Shown here piece after piece: positions 9,318-18,211 of a stretch of 53,896 nucleotides of DNA (positions are counted from its first letter, which is position 1; every line of letters starts with the position of its first letter). A model generated the notes under the pieces. It saw only the letters and a program-made list of their open reading frames with translations, ran no database searches and was not told where the DNA came from. This stretch comes from Candidatus Cryosericum septentrionale (lineage in GTDB: Bacteria > Caldisericota > Caldisericia > Cryosericales > Cryosericaceae), in the NCBI RefSeq assembly GCF_003570995.1, contig NZ_QXIY01000018.1, positions 1 to 53,896 on the forward strand, given 5' to 3'. The position numbers were made by a program, and so were the translations under genes.

Positions 9318-10061
9318 ATGAAGATCAAGACGGTACGTGGAGCGCTGCGCGCTGTGCAGCGCAAGATAGTCGCTGGTCACAGGGAGACGGTGACGTACTC
9401 CAGTGAACTCGACAAGACCTATGGGCTACTTGCGACGGACAAGGCGTGGTACATCACGCGTCTGCTCCGTGGCGAGGACTATGTCGACTTTGGGGGCCTT
9501 TTCCCCGAACTGGCGAAGCAGATTGGCTGGGCGCGAGGAGTAAGGCTCGCCAGACAGGGCCTTTCTGCCGCTATCGGCGCCACTCGGAAGCTGCCGATAC
9601 ACGGCACGGCGTCGAGCATCCTGGTGTTTGTGGACGAACATGGAAGATTCCTCCAGATTGGTCCTGCGACGTTGATGGGGTTCTGTGAGTACATGGGACT
9701 CACGACCGGTCGCGGCAACAACTGGTATGCCTTTCCGACGATCATCCTGAGCCCTGTGTTTGGCAGCGAGCGCGACACAGACGAACGGGCTGCACTGCAA
9801 CGCGCGTCTCTTATCTCCCAGGTCAACAGCACCGAAACCGATGAGGACACACGCAAAGAGTACTTCGTCGATGCCGTCGTCCAGCTTGGCCAGCCAGATA
9901 CTCAGGCAGTGCTGGACTCGTCCGTCTCTGCAGGGGTTCCGACAACCTCGTTCGACCAGTTCGATTTCGCGGGCGACGGCGCCGTGCTTGCCGTCCTGAC
10001 CGAGATCAACCGAAACCTGACTCGCATACGCGAGCTGCTGGAGAAGACCTCATCGAAGTGA
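9318..10061 (+). CDS. Unrecognised 247-residue protein upstream of the G5/3D protein gene
   Basis: I do not recognise this protein. It is soluble, with no signal peptide or membrane segment. An N-terminal part (about 1-130) is rich in aromatic, glycine and basic residues, including RGNNWYAF near residue 133. An acidic region follows (TETDEDTRKEY), and residues 210-247 form a probable amphipathic coiled-coil helix ending in ELLEKTSSK. The ATG at 9318 has GGAG about 12 bases upstream and fits the promoter at 9264-9292. Its stop overlaps the next start as GTGA, so it is translationally coupled to the G5/3D-domain gene. That pairing hints at an envelope or cell-wall link, but no function can be assigned. 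Confidence 0.8.
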   Translation: MKIKTVRGALRAVQRKIVAGHRETVTYSSELDKTYGLLATDKAWYITRLLRGEDYVDFGGLFPELAKQIGWARGVRLARQGLSAAIGATRKLPIHGTASSILVFVDEHGRFLQIGPATLMGFCEYMGLTTGRGNNWYAFPTIILSPVFGSERDTDERAALQRASLISQVNSTETDEDTRKEYFVDAVVQLGQPDTQAVLDSSVSAGVPTTSFDQFDFAGDGAVLAVLTEINRNLTRIRELLEKTSSK

Positions 10062-10918
10062 GGACCGGTCGCGCGCGGCACCTGACCGTCGCTGTGGCTA
10101 TCATTATCTCTGGAGCATCGCTCCTGTCGGTCCGATCGTCTGCCCCGATGAACCTTCTGGCGCGTCGGGCGGTTCAGGTGACGTCACTGGATGCTGTGCA
10201 GATCGCCAGCGATGCAGGTATTGTTCTTGGTCCGGGAGCAGGCGTAGTGGTGCAGGACGTGCGCGGTGGCATCGAATTGGTCACGCACCGTCAGCAGATG
10301 ATTCGAGTGTTGCGGGAGAAGTCGTCTTCCGATGGAACATGGGATGTCCCGCAAGCTTTCGGTCCAGTGACATTTGTCCAGGTGAGCGAGAGAACGGTGA
10401 CGGTACGGGAACGGGTTCCGTATGACCTCCGGTATGTGCCCGAGCAGTCTGCAGCCAGGGGACAGGTGGTCGTGTGGACATCCGGCACGGGTGGCGTGCG
10501 CCAGCGTGTATTCCGCCTTCTGTACGAGGACGGTGCACTGGTATCGCGGGTCCTGGTTTCCGACTCCTTGGTCGGGCCGCCCGCTGGTGACGCATTGGCT
10601 GTCGGGAAGTCCGTCTATCGCGGTGGAGCGACGAACAAGTTCTTCATGGAGGCCACCGCCTATTCGCCGACGGTTCAGGAGACGGATGGCAATCCGTGGA
10701 TGACAGCCTCGGGGATGAAGTCTGGACGTGGCGTGGTGGCAGTCGACCCGAAGGTCATACCGCTCGGCAGCAAGCTCTATGTGGAAGGCTACGGGTACGC
10801 TATAGCCGGCGACACGGGCGGCGCCATCAAGGGCAATCGGATCGACGTGTTCTTCTACTCGTCTGACGAGATGGCGAGATGGGGAAGGCGCTCGGTCCGT
10901 GTGTTCGTTCTGAAATGA
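10058..10918 (+). CDS. YabE-like G5/3D-domain secreted cell-wall protein
   Basis: This is a probable secreted or membrane-anchored wall-active protein. An N-terminal hydrophobic stretch (residues 9-26) can act as a signal peptide. Residues 38-78 look like one DUF348-type ubiquitin-like repeat, about 105-165 is a G5 domain (RVPYDLRYVPEQ), and about 200-286 is a 3D domain. The three conserved aspartates of the 3D domain are in VDPKVIP, AGDTGG and RIDVFF. This is the layout of Bacillus YabE and of Rpf-like lytic enzymes with fewer repeats. The GTG start at 10058 overlaps the upstream stop by four bases. In Bacillus yabE sits beside rnmV-ksgA; here ksgA follows directly and rnmV is absent. Confidence 0.88.
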   Translation: MRTGRARHLTVAVAIIISGASLLSVRSSAPMNLLARRAVQVTSLDAVQIASDAGIVLGPGAGVVVQDVRGGIELVTHRQQMIRVLREKSSSDGTWDVPQAFGPVTFVQVSERTVTVRERVPYDLRYVPEQSAARGQVVVWTSGTGGVRQRVFRLLYEDGALVSRVLVSDSLVGPPAGDALAVGKSVYRGGATNKFFMEATAYSPTVQETDGNPWMTASGMKSGRGVVAVDPKVIPLGSKLYVEGYGYAIAGDTGGAIKGNRIDVFFYSSDEMARWGRRSVRVFVLK

Positions 10919-10937
10919 CGAGGAGGAAGTCCACAGC

Positions 10938-11774
10938 ATGAACGCGCTCACGCCAACCGCTCTTCGCGACTTGCTGAACCGGACGGGTGTTGTCCTCTCC
11001 AAACGCCTCGGGCAGAACTTCCTGGTCGATGGCAACGTTCTTGCCTCCATGGCTTCACTGTTCCCTTCAGATGAGAACGTGGTGTTCATCGAGGTAGGTG
11101 CCGGGGCGCTTGCTCTGACCGGGATTCTCGCTGAGCGTGGCAAACGCGTGGTTGCCTACGAGATTGACGAGCGTCTTCGCAAGGTCCATGACGCCCTTCT
11201 GGCCGATGACCCTCTCCGGACACGCATCGAACTGAGGTATGAGGATGCCTTGGAGGCGGACTGGTGTACCCTGGGACATGAGGGAGAGACCCTGGTGCTT
11301 ATGGGGAATCTCCCGTATCTTCGGTCCTCCGAGACTGTCCTGAAGCTCATTCGAACCGATTGTATCGGGCAAGCCTGCCTACTGTTCCAGCGGGAGTTCG
11401 CAACCCGTCTTGCCGCTCATTCCGGGAACGGTGACTACAGTTCGCTGTCTGTCGTGGCCCAGACGTTCTTCGATATCAAGCGGCTGCTCGAGCTTTCGCC
11501 TGACGTGTTTTTCCCGCGTCCAGAGGTCAGCTCGACCCTTCTGGGGTTTCTCAGACGTCCAAGCGGATTGGAGGACGCCGAAGTCGCGCCATTCATGCGA
11601 TTTGTTCAGCAGTCGTTCCTGCACAGGCGCAAGAAACTGGCCGACTTCTTTCGCCGACTTGGTGTCCCGCTTACGGGTGAGTTTGCCGGAACGTCTCAGC
11701 TTCGCCCGGAGGTCCTCACGCCCCCGGAGTTCATCGACTTGTTTCGGGCGGTCTCCCAGGTAACTCGCGTCTGA
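10938..11774 (+). CDS. rsmA: 16S rRNA adenine dimethyltransferase (RsmA/KsgA)
   Basis: This enzyme uses SAM to dimethylate A1518 and A1519 in helix 45 of 16S rRNA, a late 30S assembly step. The 278-residue protein has LGQNFLVD at the N terminus, the SAM-binding motif IEVGAGALALT, the acidic motif ending YEID and the catalytic NLPY. A C-terminal helical domain with HRRKKL follows. AGGAGG lies about 10 bases before the ATG. It is third in a likely three-gene operon starting at 9318; a promoter for gcvH begins 28 bases after its stop. Confidence 0.97.
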   Translation: MNALTPTALRDLLNRTGVVLSKRLGQNFLVDGNVLASMASLFPSDENVVFIEVGAGALALTGILAERGKRVVAYEIDERLRKVHDALLADDPLRTRIELRYEDALEADWCTLGHEGETLVLMGNLPYLRSSETVLKLIRTDCIGQACLLFQREFATRLAAHSGNGDYSSLSVVAQTFFDIKRLLELSPDVFFPRPEVSSTLLGFLRRPSGLEDAEVAPFMRFVQQSFLHRRKKLADFFRRLGVPLTGEFAGTSQLRPEVLTPPEFIDLFRAVSQVTRV

Positions 11775-11801
11775 TCGAGGGCGTCCAGAGCGCCCGCCGT
11801 G

Positions 11802-11829
11802 TTGCCTTTTCCCTCATCGGGAGTAAAAT
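11802..11829 (+). promoter_or_regulatory. Candidate promoter of the gcv operon
   Basis: TTGCCT (11802-11807) and TAAAAT (11824-11829) are separated by 16 bases, 43 bases before the gcvH ATG. A short GGGCG/CGCCC hairpin just upstream could terminate ksgA transcripts. No glycine riboswitch pattern was recognised in the short leader. Confidence 0.5.
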
Positions 11830-11872
11830 CTCTCGGTAAACCAAGTCATCTCATTTCGGGAGGTATACGATT

Positions 11873-12253
11873 ATGAAGATTCAGAGCGATGCACGTTATG
11901 CGAAGTCGGACGAGTGGGTACGCGTCGAGGGTGGCGTTGCGTTCGTTGGAGTCTCTGACTACGCCCAGGGCAAGCTGGGGGATGTCGTGTTCGTCGGCGA
12001 CATCTCCGTCGGCTCGACATTGAAGGCAGGAGACCTCCTGACCTCCGTCGAATCGGTCAAGGCTGCCTCAGACGTCTATACGCCCGTGTCGGGCAAGGTT
12101 CTCGAAGTCAACCACGAAGTCACCGCGAAGCCTGAACTTCTCAACAGTGATGCGTTTGGAGCCGGCTGGCTGGCGAAGATCGAGCTTTCGAATCCGGATG
12201 AGCTGAATGGCTTGATGAGCGCTACTGACTATGCAGAGTACAGAAAGGAATAG
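11873..12253 (+). CDS. gcvH: Glycine cleavage system H protein
   Basis: GcvH carries the lipoyl arm that shuttles the aminomethyl group between the P, T and L proteins. The 126-residue length is normal. The lipoylated lysine lies in ESVKAASD (near residue 63), inside the hammerhead-type biotinyl/lipoyl fold, and PVSGKVLEVN follows. GGGAGG sits about 10 bases before the ATG. Its last 23 bases overlap gcvPA. No lipoate ligase, gcvT or lpd is in the window. Confidence 0.97.
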   Translation: MKIQSDARYAKSDEWVRVEGGVAFVGVSDYAQGKLGDVVFVGDISVGSTLKAGDLLTSVESVKAASDVYTPVSGKVLEVNHEVTAKPELLNSDAFGAGWLAKIELSNPDELNGLMSATDYAEYRKE

Positions 12254-13604
12254 GTTCTCGTTCATCCCGGCGACAGGTGGTGAGCAGCAGGCGATGCTGC
12301 AGAAGATCGGCCTGCAGTTTGACGACATCGTCAAGTGTTTTGCTGGCAACTCCTGTGTGGAAGGCGGTCTCCAACTCCCCGACGGATTGACGGAGGATCA
12401 GATGGTCGAGTACTGGGACACCATGATGTCCCGGAACTCGGGTCCCAGGAAGGCTTCTCTTCTGGGCGCCGGGGCATACATGCATTTCATTCCAGCTGTC
12501 GTCCCGCACCTTGCATCTCTCCCGGGTTTCGTCACAGCATATACGCCATACCAGCCTGAGATAAGCCAGGGGACGCTGCAGTCCCTGTTCGAGTTCCAGT
12601 CGTTCATGGTGGAACTCACCGACATGGAATTGGCCAACTGCTCGATGTACGATGGGGCCTCGTCGACCGCTGAAGCCATGCTGATGGCTCATCGCGTCAA
12701 GAAGGCGGACCGTGTGCTCGTAGCTGCAACGGTGAACCCGAACTACCTGGCAACGGTCCGGACCTACCTGAAACCACGCGGGATTGCCGTCGATGTTGTC
12801 AGGATGGATGGCGACGGGCGCGTATCCATGGAAGACCTGGAGCTAAAACTGTCTGCCTCTGCGTGCAGCGCAGTTCTTGTCCAGAGCCCAAACTACTTGG
12901 GCATTATCGAAGACCTTGGTGCCATCGGGACAGCCGTCCACGGGCACGATGCCCTGTTTGTCGAATCCTTCACCGAAGCGATGGCTCTGGGACTGCTCAA
13001 GTATGGTGTTGGCACCGGAGCAGACGTTGTCATCGGCGAGGGGCAGTCGCTTGGTCTGTCGATGTCATTTGGTGGGCCGCATCTTGGCGTCTTTGCCACC
13101 CTGAAGAAGTATAACCGTGAGTTCCCTGGTCGAATCGTCGGTGAGTCCATCGACACAAAGGGTCGCCAGGCATTTGTCATGACGTTGAGAGCTCGCGAAC
13201 AGGACATTCGACGTGAGAAGGCGACGTCCAATATCTGCTCGAACCATGCGCTCAATGCACTGACGGCGGCCGTGTACCTTGGCAGCGTAGGCGAGTCGGG
13301 ATTTAGAGCACTTGCCTGTGAGAACGTTGCGAAGCTGCAGAAACTGGTCAGTGGACTTGAAGCGACCGGGCATTTCACCCGTGTTTTCAAACAGAGTCCT
13401 GTGTTTAACGAAGCAGTCCTTGCCAGTTCGATCGCTCCCGAAGACATGCGCTCCCGACTGGCGGGTGTGCCGGTGTTCCCACCGCTCGCTCTCGCTGGTG
13501 GCGTTGTCCCGGAAGTCCAGGGGATGCCTCATACGTATCTGGTCTGCGCGACCGAGATGCTCAAGGACAGTATCCTTGGGCAGGTTCTCGGCGCATTGAG
13601 CTGA
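12231..13604 (+). CDS. gcvPA: Glycine dehydrogenase (decarboxylating) subunit 1
   Basis: This is the N-terminal half of the split, PLP-dependent P protein that decarboxylates glycine and loads aminomethyl onto GcvH. At 457 residues it matches the two-subunit form of Firmicutes and archaea. The N terminus has FIPATGGEQQAMLQKIG, the typical start of the family, and YDGASSTAEAM is a conserved structural motif. The ATG at 12231 lies within gcvH and has only a weak ribosome-binding site, so coupling to gcvH translation is likely. gcvPB begins 11 bases after its stop. Confidence 0.96.
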   Translation: MQSTERNRFSFIPATGGEQQAMLQKIGLQFDDIVKCFAGNSCVEGGLQLPDGLTEDQMVEYWDTMMSRNSGPRKASLLGAGAYMHFIPAVVPHLASLPGFVTAYTPYQPEISQGTLQSLFEFQSFMVELTDMELANCSMYDGASSTAEAMLMAHRVKKADRVLVAATVNPNYLATVRTYLKPRGIAVDVVRMDGDGRVSMEDLELKLSASACSAVLVQSPNYLGIIEDLGAIGTAVHGHDALFVESFTEAMALGLLKYGVGTGADVVIGEGQSLGLSMSFGGPHLGVFATLKKYNREFPGRIVGESIDTKGRQAFVMTLRAREQDIRREKATSNICSNHALNALTAAVYLGSVGESGFRALACENVAKLQKLVSGLEATGHFTRVFKQSPVFNEAVLASSIAPEDMRSRLAGVPVFPPLALAGGVVPEVQGMPHTYLVCATEMLKDSILGQVLGALS

Positions 13605-13615
13605 GGTGGCGGAAG

Positions 13616-15067
13616 ATGACTCTATTTGAGAAGAGCGTGGCAGGTCGGTCAGCATTCTCGTTTGGGTTCGAGGAGGACAGGGCTGTAGCCGAAAGGTATG
13701 TTCCTGAGTTTGCGCGCGCTGCGGTGAAACCGCTGCCACAGGTTGCTGAACTTGACCTGGTGCGCCATTTCACGAATCTGGCCACGATGAACTACGGCGT
13801 TGACACCGGCTTCTACCCGCTGGGGTCGTGCACGATGAAGTACAACCCCAAGATCAACGAGCGAATGGCCGCTGATCCAAGGCTGACTGTGCGTCACCCA
13901 CTGGATAATGCCACAGACAACCAGGGCATCCTACAAATGGAGTTCGAGCTGAAGGAGTGTCTGCAGGAGATCACCGGTATGGACGACTTCACACTGCAGC
14001 CCGCATGCGGCGCCCATGGAGAGCTCGCTGGCATGCTCATTATCCATGCCTACATGCGTGACCACGATGCCAAGCGCACGAAAGTGCTGATCCCCGATTC
14101 TGCCCATGGGACAAATCCTGCGTCGGCAACGATGGCGGGATTCCAGGTCGTGACCGTTCCCTCCAACGAGCGAGGCGGGGTCGACATGGATGCGTTGGAC
14201 AAGCTCATGGACGATACGGTGGCGGCCATCATGCTGACCAACCCGAACACCGTGGGACTGTTCGAGGAGAACATCACGCAGATTGCCGAACTCGTGCATG
14301 CTCGCGGAGGTCTCCTGTACTACGATGGGGCAAACCTTAATGCTCTCATGGGGCTCATCCGTCCAGGCGATCTGGGGTTTGATGTGGTTCATCTGAACCT
14401 CCACAAAACATTCTCCACCCCACACGGCGGCGGAGGTCCGGGCGCTGCCCCTGTGGGCGTCAAGAAATTCCTGGCTGACTACCTGCCGATCCCCGTTGTT
14501 GTTTGCAGAGACGGTCAGTACGCTCTGGATGAGAACAGGCCGCACACGATCGGCCGCATGTCGGGATTCTATGGCAATACCGCCGTACTAGCCCGCGCCT
14601 ATGTGTACATCAAGATGATGGGCCGGGACGGTCTTCTGGCGACAAGCCGGGCGGCAGTCATCAACGCAAACTATGTCAAGGCATTGCTGAGCCCATATTT
14701 CCCGCCTGCCTACGACAGGCCTGTCATGCACGAAACGGTTCTGAGTGCAAAGGGCTACGACAAGTATGGCGTGACTCTGCTCGACATCGCCAAGCGTCTC
14801 ATGGACTATGGGTATCATCCCCCAACGATTTACTTCCCACACTTCCCGCCGTATGCAGAAGAGGTCATGATGGTCGAGCCGACCGAGAGCGAGAGCAAGG
14901 AGACGATGGACTCGTTCTGCGACGCCCTCATCAAGATCAGCCAGGAAGCGAAAGAGAATCCGGACCTCCTGCTGTCTGCTCCACACGATACAGTGGTAAC
15001 CCGCGTCAATGAGACGTATGCAGCTCGTCACCTGGTCACGAGTCATCGTGACAAGAAAGGAACTTGA
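13616..15067 (+). CDS. gcvPB: Glycine dehydrogenase (decarboxylating) subunit 2
   Basis: This 483-residue subunit holds the PLP site of the split P protein. The PLP lysine is in NLHKTFSTPHGGGGPG (near residue 265), and the Pro/Gly-rich PLP loop is complete. YPLGSCTMKYNPK, a hallmark of the family, lies near residue 70. GAGG and GCGGAAG precede the ATG. It ends four bases before argS, so argS is probably read from the same transcript. Confidence 0.97.
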   Translation: MTLFEKSVAGRSAFSFGFEEDRAVAERYVPEFARAAVKPLPQVAELDLVRHFTNLATMNYGVDTGFYPLGSCTMKYNPKINERMAADPRLTVRHPLDNATDNQGILQMEFELKECLQEITGMDDFTLQPACGAHGELAGMLIIHAYMRDHDAKRTKVLIPDSAHGTNPASATMAGFQVVTVPSNERGGVDMDALDKLMDDTVAAIMLTNPNTVGLFEENITQIAELVHARGGLLYYDGANLNALMGLIRPGDLGFDVVHLNLHKTFSTPHGGGGPGAAPVGVKKFLADYLPIPVVVCRDGQYALDENRPHTIGRMSGFYGNTAVLARAYVYIKMMGRDGLLATSRAAVINANYVKALLSPYFPPAYDRPVMHETVLSAKGYDKYGVTLLDIAKRLMDYGYHPPTIYFPHFPPYAEEVMMVEPTESESKETMDSFCDALIKISQEAKENPDLLLSAPHDTVVTRVNETYAARHLVTSHRDKKGT

Positions 15068-15071
15068 CTGA

Positions 15072-16727
15072 GTGCTAAACCTACGTGAGACAATAGACCG
15101 GCAGGTCAGCCTCGCGCTCAGGGACCTCCTCTCTGCGGAGGAGGCCCCTCTTGCATGTTGCTCGCTGTCCCGCCCCGGCTTTCTCGACTACACGCTCTCG
15201 CTTCCCATGAAATTGGCCAGGACATGGCACAGGGCCCCCGTCGTCATTGCACAGGAACTGCAACCTGCTGTCGCAGGCATAGCCTGTGCAGCACTTGCGG
15301 AGGCAGTTGCCCCCGGATATATCAACATCCGGCTTTCGGATTCGTTTGTGGCCGATCAGCTTACCTCCATGCTTGGCACAGAGCCTGCTGTGCTGCTCCA
15401 GAAGGAGGCGAACGGCCAGAAGATCGAGGTAGAGTTCGTGAGCGCCAACCCGACCGGACCTCTGCACGTGGGCAACGGCCGTGGAGCAGCGCTCGGGTCG
15501 GTTCTAGCCACGCTTCTGGAGACCCAGGGATATCAGGTGGATCGTGAGTACTACGTCAACGACTACGGGTCGAAGATGAAGCTCTTCACGGAGTCGATTG
15601 CGCACTACATCTTTCCGATGCTTGGGCTGGAACATCCTATGCCTGATGAAGGTTACCATGGGGCATATGTGTCGGATCTGGCGCAAGCCATCTATGATCG
15701 AAAAGGGTCGCAGTTGCTTTCCCTGCTTGAAGAGCAGCGCCTTGCTGTCATAGGAGAGGACGGGAAGGAGCTTGTGCTTGCATCGATTCGTCAGGCCCTG
15801 GAAGAAATGGGTGTCTCCTTCGACACCTGGTTCTCGGAGCGGTATCTCATCGAGAACGGATGGAACGATCGCGTTCTTCAGCAGTTCCGGGATCGATGTG
15901 TCGTGTATGAGAAGGATGATGCCGTCTGGCTGCGCTCGACCGATTTCGGTGACGACAAGGACCGAGTACTCGTACGGCGTGATGGAGAGCCAACCTACAC
16001 ACTCACCGATGCGGCCTACCACTTCAACAAGTTCCAGCGCGGATATGTCAAGAGCATTGATGTCTTTGGTGCGGATCATATAGGACATATCGTCCCCATG
16101 CAGGCCCTCATGAAGAGTCTCGGACTCCCCGATGACTTTCTGGAGGTCATCATCTACCAGATCGTACATTTCCTGCGCGGTGGGCAGCATGTCGTCCTCT
16201 CCAAACAGACAGGCGAGATCATCGAGCTGGCCGACCTCGTACGCGAGGTGGGCAAGGACCAGGCACGCGTCTTCTTTCTCCTTTCGTCGGCTGACTCTGA
16301 GCTGGAGTTCGACCTTGAGGTTGCCAAGGAGAAATCACTCGACAACCCGGCATATTATCTCAAATACACATATGCCAGGCTTTGCAGCGTGGAACGTCAG
16401 GCACGTGGCATCGGAGCTTTTGTTCCTTCTGTGGCAAGCCCGGCTGACGTTTCACGGCTGAAGACTCCTGAGGACCGTGAATTGCTGAAGTGCTTGCTAA
16501 AAGCGCAGGATGAGGTCGATGACGCCGCAAGGACGAGGCAGCCCCATCGGATCTTGTATCTTGCAAGTGAGCTTGCCAAGTCGGTCAACGCATTCTATCA
16601 GAAAGAAAAGGTTATCCAGGAAGACACAGACCTGGCACAGGCCCGCATGCTGCTCGTGCTGGTCTCGCAGCGTCTCCTGCAGGCGTATGCCCACATTCTG
16701 GGCGTCACTCTCCCCGAATCAATGTGA
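15072..16727 (+). CDS. argS: Arginyl-tRNA synthetase
   Basis: This class I synthetase charges tRNA-Arg. The 551-residue protein has the N-terminal Add1 domain, the HIGH-type motif HVGN followed by GRGAALGS (near residue 133), YYVNDYGSK, and the C-terminal DALR anticodon-binding domain. A canonical KMSKS is lacking and replaced by the LSKQTGE region, which is common in ArgRS. The GTG at 15072 is chosen because it lies four bases after the gcvPB stop. No T-box leader is visible. Confidence 0.97.
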   Translation: MLNLRETIDRQVSLALRDLLSAEEAPLACCSLSRPGFLDYTLSLPMKLARTWHRAPVVIAQELQPAVAGIACAALAEAVAPGYINIRLSDSFVADQLTSMLGTEPAVLLQKEANGQKIEVEFVSANPTGPLHVGNGRGAALGSVLATLLETQGYQVDREYYVNDYGSKMKLFTESIAHYIFPMLGLEHPMPDEGYHGAYVSDLAQAIYDRKGSQLLSLLEEQRLAVIGEDGKELVLASIRQALEEMGVSFDTWFSERYLIENGWNDRVLQQFRDRCVVYEKDDAVWLRSTDFGDDKDRVLVRRDGEPTYTLTDAAYHFNKFQRGYVKSIDVFGADHIGHIVPMQALMKSLGLPDDFLEVIIYQIVHFLRGGQHVVLSKQTGEIIELADLVREVGKDQARVFFLLSSADSELEFDLEVAKEKSLDNPAYYLKYTYARLCSVERQARGIGAFVPSVASPADVSRLKTPEDRELLKCLLKAQDEVDDAARTRQPHRILYLASELAKSVNAFYQKEKVIQEDTDLAQARMLLVLVSQRLLQAYAHILGVTLPESM

Positions 16728-16771
16728 ATGATCTCCCCGCATCTGTGCGGTGAGCACGAAGTGAGGTATGC

Positions 16772-17140
16772 ATGAAGAACATCCGTAGACTGCGGCTTGA
16801 AGCGTTTATACGACGTAGCGTCGAGGGTCAGCTGGTCATGATGGACGACCCCGACCTGCGACTCTTGACCGTGACTCGCATCAAACTGTCAAACGATACG
16901 CGGCTGGCGAAGGTGTACGTTTCGAGTCTGTCGAGCGACGAGAGCGGTCAGAAGGTTCTCATGGCAGCCCTGTCCAGGGCCTCGGGCAAGTTCCAGGAGA
17001 GACTGGCTGCTGACGTCTCGATGCGCTTTACGCCCCTCCTTTCGTTCCATTTCGATCAAGGGTTCGTGAAGGGCACTCAGGTTGTCGAACTGCTCACTGA
17101 GCTCGAGAAGAACGAGAAGAAGGATACTGCGGATTCATGA
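16772..17140 (+). CDS. rbfA: Ribosome-binding factor A
   Basis: RbfA is a small KH-fold factor needed for maturation of the 5' end of 16S rRNA and for cold adaptation. The 122-residue length fits, with the N-terminal basic helix (KNIRRLRLEAFIRR) and the conserved strand VTRIKLSNDTRLAKVYVS. AAGTGAGG precedes the ATG. The 44 bases between argS and rbfA hold a small CCGCA/TGCGG hairpin (16737-16750). The last four bases overlap nrnA as ATGA. The usual upstream partners nusA and infB are not here. Confidence 0.92.
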   Translation: MKNIRRLRLEAFIRRSVEGQLVMMDDPDLRLLTVTRIKLSNDTRLAKVYVSSLSSDESGQKVLMAALSRASGKFQERLAADVSMRFTPLLSFHFDQGFVKGTQVVELLTELEKNEKKDTADS

Positions 17141-18138
17141 GAGGGGCCGGTCTTGAGGCAATTGCATCGAGGATTCGCGATGCGAGTGATGTCTTTCTTT
17201 TCACCCACGAGTTTGCCGATGGCGATGCTCTGGGCTCTATGGTGGCGCTTACGCTGTATCTGCAGGCAATGGGCAAGAGTGTTCATGCGTTTGTCCCTGG
17301 CAAAGTCCAGAGTGTCTATCGATTTCTGGCAACCGATGAATTGCTGAACACCATGTCCGCCGCTCAAGCTACGGCTCGCATCGGTACCGCAGATGTGACG
17401 TGTCTCAGTGTAGACGCGGCCGATGTCGATCGTCTGGGTGAGTGGAAATCCTTGTTTCTCTCCGGGGTGGAGCGTCTGGTGATTGACCACCACGATACGA
17501 ATGCAGGCTTTGGCGAGGTGTTTGCTGTAGATGGTTCGGCCAGCTCGTGCTGCGAGATTCTCTTCGAGCTGTTCAACATGATCGATCCCCGGCTCATCGA
17601 CGCCAGGATCGCTTCCGCTCTCTATACCGGTCTGGTTGCGGACACCGGATCATTCCAATACGCCAATACCAAGGCTCTCTCCCTGGTGCACGGAGCTCAG
17701 CTCATCGAACTGGGCGCGTCGCCCGACGAGATCTCCCGCAGTATCTACGAATGCAAACCATACGGAAGCCTGAGGCTCATGGCTGCTTCTGTAGTAGCTT
17801 CGCGCCTGATGTACGGCGGGCAGGTGGTCGTATCCTACGTGATGCGGAACATGCTTGCTGATTCGGGTGCGCTGGATGAGGACACGGAAGGGATCACGGA
17901 CGAATTGCGGCGCATTGCTGGAACCAGGGCGGTCGTGCTCTTCAAAGAGGCATCAGATGGCTCGATCAAGGTGAGCCTCCGCGGGAAGTATGGGTTCGAC
18001 GTCAAGCGCATAGCAACCGCGTTTGGTGGCGGAGGTCACTTGCTCGCCGCCGGCTGCACCATCAGGAGTGAGCTCGGCGAAGCCGAAGTGCGCATCCTCG
18101 CCGAGCTGGACAGGTACCTGGGGCCTTCTAGAATCTGA
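17137..18138 (+). CDS. nrnA: DHH-family nanoRNase/pAp phosphatase (NrnA-like)
   Basis: This is a manganese-dependent phosphoesterase that degrades short oligoribonucleotides and 3'-phosphoadenosine 5'-phosphate. The 333-residue protein has THEFADGDALGS, a variant of the usual THxxPDGDAxGS, the signature DHH in VIDHHDTN (near residue 117), and a C-terminal DHHA1 domain with GGGGHLLAAGC. The ATG overlaps the rbfA stop. rbfA-nrnA is a conserved pair in Firmicutes, where truB usually follows; here the operon ends and a convergent gene comes next. No clear terminator is seen in 18139-18211. Confidence 0.93.
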   Translation: MRGAGLEAIASRIRDASDVFLFTHEFADGDALGSMVALTLYLQAMGKSVHAFVPGKVQSVYRFLATDELLNTMSAAQATARIGTADVTCLSVDAADVDRLGEWKSLFLSGVERLVIDHHDTNAGFGEVFAVDGSASSCCEILFELFNMIDPRLIDARIASALYTGLVADTGSFQYANTKALSLVHGAQLIELGASPDEISRSIYECKPYGSLRLMAASVVASRLMYGGQVVVSYVMRNMLADSGALDEDTEGITDELRRIAGTRAVVLFKEASDGSIKVSLRGKYGFDVKRIATAFGGGGHLLAAGCTIRSELGEAEVRILAELDRYLGPSRI

Positions 18139-18211
18139 AACTTCTGCTGACATCGTAGACCCCCGGCACGTGATACATGGTATCGCCAGTGAGCATCTTG
18201 ATGATACTGTG

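Noticed and set aside
18139-18211. Terminator between convergent nrnA and the radical SAM gene
   Set aside because: Only a 5-bp GATAC/GTATC stem around three bases is present, with no T run; too weak to call.
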